Positions 1 through 5,326 of a stretch of DNA of 6,590 nucleotides are shown here, piece after piece. The translations under genes and the position numbers were made by a program. The stretch is from Microcaldota archaeon (lineage in GTDB: Archaea; Micrarchaeota; Micrarchaeia; Micrarchaeales; Micrarchaeaceae). The stretch covers positions 1 through 6,590 of the forward strand of contig JAKAOJ010000016.1 in the NCBI GenBank assembly GCA_021812205.1, written 5' to 3'. Every line of letters starts with the position of its first letter. Position 1 is the stretch's first letter. A model generated the notes under the pieces. The model searched no databases. It saw nothing but the letters and a program-made list of their open reading frames with translations, and was not told where the DNA came from.

Positions 1-1305
1 TACGACGCGCGCGCATTCCTGCTCTATTACCCGCAGGTGCCGATAATCAACAGCGCTGCATACCGCACCCTGGACCTAAAGCGCCACGCAAACGGCCAGA
101 ACATGGTGGTAGCGCTAAGCACGTATTACGGCTACAACATGGCGGACAGCGTAGTGCTCAACAAGGCGTCTGTTGACAGGGGGCTTGGAAGGAGCGTGTT
201 CCTGAGGTCGTACGTGGACGAGGAGCGCAGGTACCCGGGCGGCCAGCAGGACAAGTTCACAGTGCCTGCAGCAACCATAGAGGGCTACAAGGGCGAGCAC
301 ACATACGCAAAGCTGGGCGAGGATGGCCTGGTGGAGCCGGAGCTCCAGATAGATGACAATGATGTTATAATAGGCAAGGTATCGCCCCCGAGGTTCCTCG
401 AGGAGCAGACAAGCTTTGGGATAGGTGAGGAGAAGCGCCGCGACAACTCCACGATGCTGAGGGCAGGCGAGGAGGGCATAGTCGACAGCGTGATGCTCAG
501 CGAGACGACGGGCGCCACGAAGATAGTCAAGATAAGGATAAGGAGCCCGAAGATACCCGAAGCAGGGGACAAGTTCGCAAGCAGGCAGAGCCAGAAGGGC
601 GTCGTGGCCATGCTCATCAACCAGGAGGACATGCCGTTCACGAAGGATGGCATAGTGCCCGACATGATAATCAACCCGATAGGGCTGCCCAACAGGATGA
701 CGTTCGGGCACATGATGGAGATGCTGGGAGCCAAGGCAGCTTCGCTCGAAGGCAAGCAGTACGACGGCACGCTATTCTCCGCCAACGGCGAGCAGCTGAT
801 AGAGCAGTACGGCAAGGTGCTCGAGAGCTACGGCTTCGACAAGTTCGGCGACGAGGTGCTGTACGACGGGCGCACTGGCAGGAAGATAGTGGCAAGGATA
901 TTTACCGGCGTGGTCTATTACCAGCGCCTGTGGCACATGGTGAGCCTCAAGCAGCAGGTAAGGAGCAGGGGCCCGGTGCAGATACTCACGCACCAGCCCA
1001 CGGAGGGCAAGCCCAGGAGGGGCGGCCTGAAGTTCGGCGAGATGGAACGCGATGCGCTGGTGGGCCATGGAGCCTCGCTGCTGATCAAGGACCGCATGCT
1101 GGAGCAGAGCGACAAGTGGCAGGTCTGGGTCTGCAAGGACTGCGGGGACATAGGCTACTACGACTACACGAAGAACGTCGCCGTGTGCCCGACGTGCGGC
1201 GGAAGCAACCTCGAGGAGGTTGAGATGAGCTACGCATTCAAGCTGCTGCTTGACGAGCTCAAGTCCATGCACATACTTGCGAGGATGAGGCTGAAGAGCG
1301 AGTGA
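1..1305 (+). CDS. rpoB: DNA-directed RNA polymerase subunit B (Rpo2/RpoB), C-terminal part, 5' truncated by window edge
   Basis: Second-largest RNA polymerase subunit, which with A' and A'' forms the catalytic cleft. The frame is open from base 1 and gives 434 residues ending at TGA; the GTG at 37 is an internal Val inside the conserved block YYPQVPI, so the true start is left of the window. Whether B is one gene or split into B''/B' cannot be seen. Landmarks, numbered from base 1: GYNMADS (44-50), RRYPGGQ, SPPRFLEE, GDKFASRQSQKG (189-200) with both active-site Lys (191, 199), the hybrid-binding region, RGPVQILT, GGLKFGEMERD, and a C-terminal zinc ribbon with Cys378, 381, 396 and 399, followed by the clamp-anchoring end MSYAFKLLLDELKS. 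Identity is certain. Several normally invariant active-site residues differ: Glu to Ala at 48, His to Gln at 196, and His to Gln at 319 (see findings). The TGA stop sits inside the ribosome binding site of rpoA1. Confidence 0.97.
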   Translation, partial: YDARAFLLYYPQVPIINSAAYRTLDLKRHANGQNMVVALSTYYGYNMADSVVLNKASVDRGLGRSVFLRSYVDEERRYPGGQQDKFTVPAATIEGYKGEHTYAKLGEDGLVEPELQIDDNDVIIGKVSPPRFLEEQTSFGIGEEKRRDNSTMLRAGEEGIVDSVMLSETTGATKIVKIRIRSPKIPEAGDKFASRQSQKGVVAMLINQEDMPFTKDGIVPDMIINPIGLPNRMTFGHMMEMLGAKAASLEGKQYDGTLFSANGEQLIEQYGKVLESYGFDKFGDEVLYDGRTGRKIVARIFTGVVYYQRLWHMVSLKQQVRSRGPVQILTHQPTEGKPRRGGLKFGEMERDALVGHGASLLIKDRMLEQSDKWQVWVCKDCGDIGYYDYTKNVAVCPTCGGSNLEEVEMSYAFKLLLDELKSMHILARMRLKSE

Positions 1306-1309
1306 GGTG
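1304..1309 (+). promoter_or_regulatory. Shine-Dalgarno site of rpoA1, overlapping the rpoB stop
   Basis: GAGGTG is a perfect complement to the CACCTC core at the 3' end of archaeal 16S rRNA and lies 6 nt before the ATG at 1316. It includes the last two bases of the rpoB TGA stop. This decides the rpoA1 start: the in-frame GTG at 1307 falls inside the site itself and is not the start. Confidence 0.75.
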
Positions 1310-1315
1310 CTTAAT

Positions 1316-3853
1316 ATGCAGGCCGAAACTATAGACTACATAAGATTCACCACCATCAGCCCTGAGATGGTCAAGAAGATGAGCGTGGCCAAGCTCATAG
1401 TGCCGGACACCTACAACGAGGACGGCTACCCGATAGACGGAGGGCTGATAGACCAGAGGCTCGGAGTCATAGACCCAGGCCTGAAGTGCAAGACGTGTGG
1501 CGGAAGGGCCAAGACGTGCACCGGCCACTTCGGACACATCGAGCTCGTAAGGCCCGTGGTGCACCCGGAGTTCGCCAAGACCATATACCTGCTGCTGCAG
1601 TCCACGTGCGAGAGCTGCCACAGGATACTTCTGGACGAGAAGCAAATGGAGCAGTTCAAGCCGGTGGTCAGGGACCTGATAACCACTGATATAATAATCG
1701 AGGACAACGTCGAGACCGAGGGCAAGCTCGCGATGCTCACGAAGAAGCTCAAGAGCGTGAAGAAGTGCCCGCACTGCGGGGTGCCGCAGCAGAAGCTGAA
1801 GTTCGAGCGCCCAACGTTCTTCTACCTCAACGGGAACAAGCTCAAGCCCGACGAGATCAGAGACTGGCTGGCCAAGGTCAGCGACGACGACCTTTCATAC
1901 CTTGGGATAGACGGCAAGGCCACAAGGCCTGAATGGCTCGTGCTCACGATGCTGCTGGTGCCGCCGGTCAACGTCAGGCCATCGATAACGCTTGAGACCG
2001 GAGAGAGGAGCGAGGACGACCTCACGCACAAGCTCGTCGAGATAATGCGCATAAACCAGCGCCTTGAGCAGGACATAGACGCCGGCGCACCTCAGATAAT
2101 TATAGACGACCTGTGGGAGCTGCTGCAGTACCACGTCACCACATACTTCAACAATGAGACTCCAGGGGTGCCTGTAGCAAGGCACAGGAGCACAAGGCCG
2201 CTCAAGACCCTTGCCCAGAGGCTGAAGGGTAAGGAGGGCAGGCTCAGGTACAACCTGAGCGGCAAGCGCGTCAACTTCTCGGCAAGAAGCGTCATATCAT
2301 GCGATACCAGGCTCGGCATAAACGAGGTAGGCATACCCATACGCCTGGCGGAGAACCTCACCGTGCCGTTCTACGTGACCAAGTGGAACATCGATGAGGG
2401 CAAGAAGCCGCTTGCGAGCTCAACATGGCCGTGCGAGTTCAATTTCATAGGCAAGGACGGGATGCGCAAACGCGTCACCGACCTCACCCGCGAGGAGCTG
2501 CTTGCAGCCATAGAGCCGGGGCAGATCCTGGAGCGCCAGCTGATAGACGGCGACCTTGTGCTTTTCAACAGGCAGCCCACGCTGCACAAGTTCTCCATAA
2601 TGGCGCACAGGGCAAGGGTGCTGCCCGGCAAGACACTCAGGGTCAACGTTTCAATAACCATGCCGTACAACGCCGACTTCGACGGGGACGAGATGAACAT
2701 ACACGTGCCTCAGAGCCTCGAGGCGCTGGCGGAGGCGCGCTACCTGATGCAGCCCAAAGACCTGCTGCTCTCATCGAGGGACGGCAGGCCCATATCGTTC
2801 CTGATAGAGGACCAGATCGCAGGCATATACCTGCTCACGAAGGACGGCGCCGAGTTCACCAAGGATGAGGCGTGCCTGATGCTCAGCAACGTAGGCATAC
2901 GCGAGCTGCCTAAGCCGCTGAAGAACGGGATGTACAGCGGCAAGGCACTGTTCTCGCTGCTGCTTCCGGAGGACCTAAACTACACCGGCAAGAACACCCG
3001 CGGAAACGTCGTGATCAAGAACGGCGAGCTTGTAGAAGGCATAATAGACCACAAGCTCATAGGAGGCGGAGGCGCGCTGCTAACCAGGATCTTCTACGAG
3101 TACGGCGCAGACTTCACGAGCGACTTCATACTCAAGGCGTCGACCATGGCGCTCAGGACGGACTACACGCATGGCCTTACCGTCAGCATCAAGGACTATT
3201 ACAACACGCCTGAGACGAACAGGGAGCGCGAGGCGATAATAACCGAGGCCAGGGAGAAGGTCAAGACTCTCCTCGAGAACTACAAGAGCAAGAAGCTTGA
3301 GAGCCTGCCAGGGTACACGCGCAGGGAGACGTTCGAGATGCTGACCATAGCAGAGCTCGCGCACGCGAGGGAGCGTGCCGTCGGCTACCTAAACAAGACG
3401 CTCAACGAGAGCAACAACGCGTACCTCATGGCGACGATAGGCGCCAGGGGTTCGCTGCTCAACATGGCCTGGATAAAGATGCTGCTGGGCCAGCAGCAGG
3501 TGCGCGGCAAGAGGCCTGCGCGCGGCTACCGCGGAAGGGTGCTGCCCTACTTCGAGCGCAACAGCAACGACCCAGTTGCAAGGGGATTCGTCGAGACTGG
3601 CTTCATGGACGGCCTGGCGCCCCTGCAGATGTATCTGCACGCAATGGGCTCCAGGGACTCGACCATGACGAAGTCGCTCGTTACCGCAGTGAGCGGATAC
3701 CTGCAGCGCAGGCTCATCAACGCGCTCCAGGACTTCTACGTCGACACCAACCTCAGCGTCAAGGACGCGAGCGGCGCACTCATACAGACGATATACGGCG
3801 GCGACGGCATCGACCCGGCGATGACGCTCGTGGAGAAGGACTTAAGCAAGTGA
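1316..3853 (+). CDS. rpoA1: DNA-directed RNA polymerase subunit A' (Rpo1N)
   Basis: N-terminal two thirds of the largest RNA polymerase subunit, carrying the catalytic magnesium site. 845 aa, close to the usual archaeal A' length. Domains in order: N-terminal clamp zinc site Cys58, Cys61, Cys68, His71 (CTGHFGH, where CPGHFGH is usual); a second zinc site Cys98, Cys101, Cys151, Cys154; the lid/rudder and switch region with the block GKRVNFSARSVIS; FNRQPTLHKFS; the catalytic loop NADFDGD (452-458) with all three Asp; the GQQQVRGKRPARGYRGR funnel segment; the bridge helix (about 770-800); and the end NALQDFYVDTN...GGDGIDP, which is where archaeal A' normally stops. The ATG is chosen for the GAGGTG site 6 nt upstream. 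The gene follows rpoB by 10 nt and precedes rpoA2 by 5 nt. Odd: the centre of the bridge helix is very unlike the family consensus although its length and flanks are preserved. Confidence 0.97.
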   Translation: MQAETIDYIRFTTISPEMVKKMSVAKLIVPDTYNEDGYPIDGGLIDQRLGVIDPGLKCKTCGGRAKTCTGHFGHIELVRPVVHPEFAKTIYLLLQSTCESCHRILLDEKQMEQFKPVVRDLITTDIIIEDNVETEGKLAMLTKKLKSVKKCPHCGVPQQKLKFERPTFFYLNGNKLKPDEIRDWLAKVSDDDLSYLGIDGKATRPEWLVLTMLLVPPVNVRPSITLETGERSEDDLTHKLVEIMRINQRLEQDIDAGAPQIIIDDLWELLQYHVTTYFNNETPGVPVARHRSTRPLKTLAQRLKGKEGRLRYNLSGKRVNFSARSVISCDTRLGINEVGIPIRLAENLTVPFYVTKWNIDEGKKPLASSTWPCEFNFIGKDGMRKRVTDLTREELLAAIEPGQILERQLIDGDLVLFNRQPTLHKFSIMAHRARVLPGKTLRVNVSITMPYNADFDGDEMNIHVPQSLEALAEARYLMQPKDLLLSSRDGRPISFLIEDQIAGIYLLTKDGAEFTKDEACLMLSNVGIRELPKPLKNGMYSGKALFSLLLPEDLNYTGKNTRGNVVIKNGELVEGIIDHKLIGGGGALLTRIFYEYGADFTSDFILKASTMALRTDYTHGLTVSIKDYYNTPETNREREAIITEAREKVKTLLENYKSKKLESLPGYTRRETFEMLTIAELAHARERAVGYLNKTLNESNNAYLMATIGARGSLLNMAWIKMLLGQQQVRGKRPARGYRGRVLPYFERNSNDPVARGFVETGFMDGLAPLQMYLHAMGSRDSTMTKSLVTAVSGYLQRRLINALQDFYVDTNLSVKDASGALIQTIYGGDGIDPAMTLVEKDLSK
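3650..3682 (+). other. Divergent bridge-helix core of A'
   Basis: Residues 779-789 read SRDSTMTKSLV between the well-kept flanks HAMG and TAVSGYLQRRL. The consensus in archaea and eukaryotes here is GREGLVDTAVR/K, so only the Arg and a conservative Glu-to-Asp change are shared. The spacing between the flanks is exactly preserved, so this is substitution and not insertion or deletion. Confidence 0.8.
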
Positions 3854-3858
3854 TCATT

Positions 3859-4908
3859 ATGGCGAAGAGCAAAGGAGCTAGCATGAAGATAACAGTGGGC
3901 GAGCCTGTTGGCGTTGTGGCCGCGCAGAGCTTCGGCGAGCCGTCCACACAGATGGTGCTCAGGTCGTTCCACTCTGCAGGCATGTCGTCTGTGGTCACTA
4001 CCACCGGACTCCCGCGCATCATAGAGATAATCGATGCGAGGAAGAGGCTCAGCTTCCCGGTGATGAACATAAGGCTTGAGAAGGGGAGCGAGAAGAATTA
4101 CGAGAAGGCAAAGGATGTCAAGCGCAGGGTAGAGGGTGTGAAGCTTGGCTCGCTCATGAGCAGCTTCGAGGAGAACCTCAAGGCAGGAACCATGGCAGTG
4201 CACCTTGACAGGGAGCAGCTGCAGGCAAACAGCCTCACGATAAAGAACATCACAGACAGGATAAAGGCGAAGTTCGATGGCCTCGAGACCAGCAGCGAGG
4301 GCGACACCCTGACCGTCAAGCACAAGGGCAAGCGCGACATACGCAGCGTCAGGACTGCCTTCGTGCGCGTGAGGAACCTTACTGTGTCGGGCATAGAAGG
4401 AATAGGCAAGGCTGTGATACAGCAGGATGACAACGGCAACTTCTACATCGTAACTGCAGGCAGCAACCTGGCAGGCGTCATGGAGGTACCGGGAGTCAAC
4501 AAAAACAGGATATACTCCAACGACATCTTCGAGGTGCAGGATGTCTACGGCATAGAGGCAGCTAGGAACCTTATAGCGCACGAGCTCTCCAAGACAATAA
4601 GCGACGAGGGCTTCACGGTGAGCTTCAAGCACATAGCGCTCATAGCAGATGCCATGACCTACAGCGGTAAGATAAGGAGCGCCGGCAGGCATGGAATAAC
4701 AGGAGACAAGACGAGCATATTTGCCAGGGCGGCATACGAGGAGACGGTGAAGCACTTCGTCAACGCCAGCGTCTTCGGGGAGCGCGACATGCTGAAGGGC
4801 GTGGCCGAGAACATCCTCATAGGCAAGCAGGTCAACGTCGGCACCGGGCGCATAAAGCTCGCGATAAAGAAGGAGGACCTGAAGAAGATAAAGAGCGCAA
4901 GCGACTGA
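3859..4908 (+). CDS. rpoA2: DNA-directed RNA polymerase subunit A'' (Rpo1C)
   Basis: C-terminal third of the largest RNA polymerase subunit, contributing the trigger loop, part of the jaw and the end of the clamp. 349 aa from the ATG at 3859. Landmarks: GEPVGVVAAQSFGEP (14-28); trigger helix TQMVLRSFH (30-38) with Gln31, Leu34, Arg35 and the catalytic-assist His38; GLPRIIEIIDARK (50-62); the jaw region; and the C-terminal blocks GRHGITGDK (276-284), RAAYEETVKHF and NVGTGRIKL. Start choice: GTGAT at 3850-3854, overlapping the rpoA1 stop, lies 4 nt before this ATG; a second candidate ATG at 3883 has GGAG 5 nt upstream and would give 341 aa. Either way the protein begins only about 5-13 residues before GEPVG, whereas archaeal A'' usually carries several tens of residues there. 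The trigger-loop tip is also unusual. Cotranscribed with rpoB and rpoA1. Confidence 0.95.
   Translation: MAKSKGASMKITVGEPVGVVAAQSFGEPSTQMVLRSFHSAGMSSVVTTTGLPRIIEIIDARKRLSFPVMNIRLEKGSEKNYEKAKDVKRRVEGVKLGSLMSSFEENLKAGTMAVHLDREQLQANSLTIKNITDRIKAKFDGLETSSEGDTLTVKHKGKRDIRSVRTAFVRVRNLTVSGIEGIGKAVIQQDDNGNFYIVTAGSNLAGVMEVPGVNKNRIYSNDIFEVQDVYGIEAARNLIAHELSKTISDEGFTVSFKHIALIADAMTYSGKIRSAGRHGITGDKTSIFARAAYEETVKHFVNASVFGERDMLKGVAENILIGKQVNVGTGRIKLAIKKEDLKKIKSASD
3874..3877 (+). promoter_or_regulatory. Shine-Dalgarno site for the alternative internal rpoA2 start
   Basis: GGAG (in AAAGGAG) sits 5 nt before the in-frame ATG at 3883. This site is as strong as the GTGAT at 3850-3854 that serves the ATG at 3859, so initiation could occur at either codon. 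The two products differ by 8 residues. Confidence 0.4.
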
Positions 4909-4918
4909 GAGCTTGCGC
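4895..4918 (+). terminator. 8-bp inverted repeat spanning the rpoA2 stop codon, possible terminator or processing hairpin
   Basis: GCGCAAGC (4895-4902) and GCTTGCGC (4911-4918) are perfect complements around an 8-nt loop holding the TGA stop of rpoA2. A T-rich patch (TTTTATT, 4935-4941) follows 16 nt later. A smaller competing stem, CGCA/TGCG (4916-4919 with 4924-4927), shares bases with the right arm. Archaeal termination relies mainly on U-rich tracts, so the role could be 3'-end formation, mRNA stability or nothing. The repeat is directly seen; the function is a guess. Confidence 0.35.
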
Positions 4919-4956
4919 ATTGATGCGTTAGATGTTTTATTGTATTGGGTGTGCAA

Positions 4957-5181
4957 ATGACGCAGGAAAGGCCTTTCGACTTGCTGAACAGTGTTATAGG
5001 CAAGAAGGTTATCATCAGGCTGAAGAGCAGCATGAGCATCAGGGGCACGGTGAAGAGCTTCGATGCCCACATGAATGTTGTGCTGGAGAACGCCGAGGAG
5101 CTGGAGGACGGGGAGCTCAAGGCGAAGCTCGGGACACTGCTGCTCAGGGGAGGCAACATCATCTTTGTGTCTCCGGTGTAG
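4957..5181 (+). CDS. LSm / Sm-like archaeal protein (SmAP)
   Basis: Small RNA-binding protein of the Sm fold; archaeal members form heptameric rings that bind U-rich RNA and associate with tRNA and small RNA processing. 74 aa, a normal length. The Sm1 motif runs from about residue 13 to 48 and includes Gly30, FDAHMN (35-40) with the RNA-contacting Asp36 and Asn40, and a Val/Leu-rich strand. The Sm2 motif is LLLRGGNIIFVSP (61-73), where RG is the second RNA-binding element; the more usual form is IRGDNV, so Asp is Gly here. The ATG at 4957 is chosen because GGTG (4948-4951) lies 5 nt upstream; TTG 4945 and GTG 4951 are in frame but less likely. It lies 48 nt after rpoA2 and may be transcribed with it. 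In many archaea an LSm gene is paired with the L37e ribosomal protein gene; here a tRNA follows instead. The exact paralogue class is not resolved. Confidence 0.93.
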   Translation: MTQERPFDLLNSVIGKKVIIRLKSSMSIRGTVKSFDAHMNVVLENAEELEDGELKAKLGTLLLRGGNIIFVSPV

Positions 5182-5207
5182 AAGCGTATGGCGGCGGTGC
5201 GGATTGC

Positions 5208-5228
5208 CTTGTTTCTCCTTTTCCTTCT
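5208..5228 (+). terminator. Pyrimidine/T-rich tract, likely 3' end signal of the LSm transcript
   Basis: A 21-nt stretch with 13 T and a single purine, immediately after the LSm gene and 3 nt before the tRNA. U-rich tracts on the coding strand are the usual archaeal termination signal. No hairpin precedes it. If it acts as a terminator, the tRNA needs its own promoter, but I see no convincing TATA box in 5182-5231. Alternatively it is part of a dicistronic LSm-tRNA transcript. Confidence 0.35.
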
Positions 5229-5231
5229 GAA

Positions 5232-5303
5232 GGGCTTGTAGCGCAACGGTAGCGCACCTGCATGGCATGCAGGGGGTTGCGGGTTCAAATCCCGCCAAGT
5301 CCA
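5232..5303 (+). tRNA. tRNA-Ala (anticodon GGC)
   Basis: Full cloverleaf of 72 nt. Acceptor stem GGGCTTG/CAAGTCC with the G3:U70 wobble pair that is the identity signal for alanyl-tRNA synthetase, and discriminator A73. D stem GCGC/GCGC with a 7-nt loop containing G18G19. Anticodon stem CCTGC/GCAGG with loop ATGGCAT, anticodon GGC at 5264-5266. Five-base variable loop. T stem GCGGG/CCCGC with loop TTCAAAT. A15:U48 forms the Levitt pair. There is no intron and CCA is not encoded, so it must be added enzymatically. It reads GCC and GCT codons. It lies 50 nt after the LSm gene and converges on the malic enzyme gene. Confidence 0.97.
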
Positions 5304-5326
5304 CATTATAGGCTGCCAGCCTGCAC

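Noticed and set aside
37..39. GTG as a start codon for subunit B
   Set aside because: It lies inside the conserved block YYPQVPI and the frame is open to the left edge, so it is an internal Val of a truncated gene.
3650..3690. Paired frameshifts as the cause of the odd bridge helix
   Set aside because: Another frame here gives GLDHDEVAR, which loosely recalls the consensus, but it does not align residue by residue. The real frame has exactly the right number of codons between conserved flanks. Read-level checking would still be useful.
4935..4946. TTTTATTGTATT as a TATA box for LSm
   Set aside because: Its centre is only about 17-20 nt before the ATG, too close for a start site about 25 nt downstream to lie before the coding region.
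3736..5304. Long minus-strand open frame of 522 codons
   Set aside because: It runs antisense through the end of rpoA1, all of rpoA2, LSm and the tRNA, which all have unambiguous family motifs. Its start reads through the complement of the tRNA (MDLAGFEPAT, a typical artefact of translating a tRNA antisense).
5311..5321. Palindrome GGCTGCCAGCC between tRNA-Ala and malic enzyme as a shared terminator
   Set aside because: The central spacer is a single base, so only a very short stem could form, and there is no T tract on either strand next to it.
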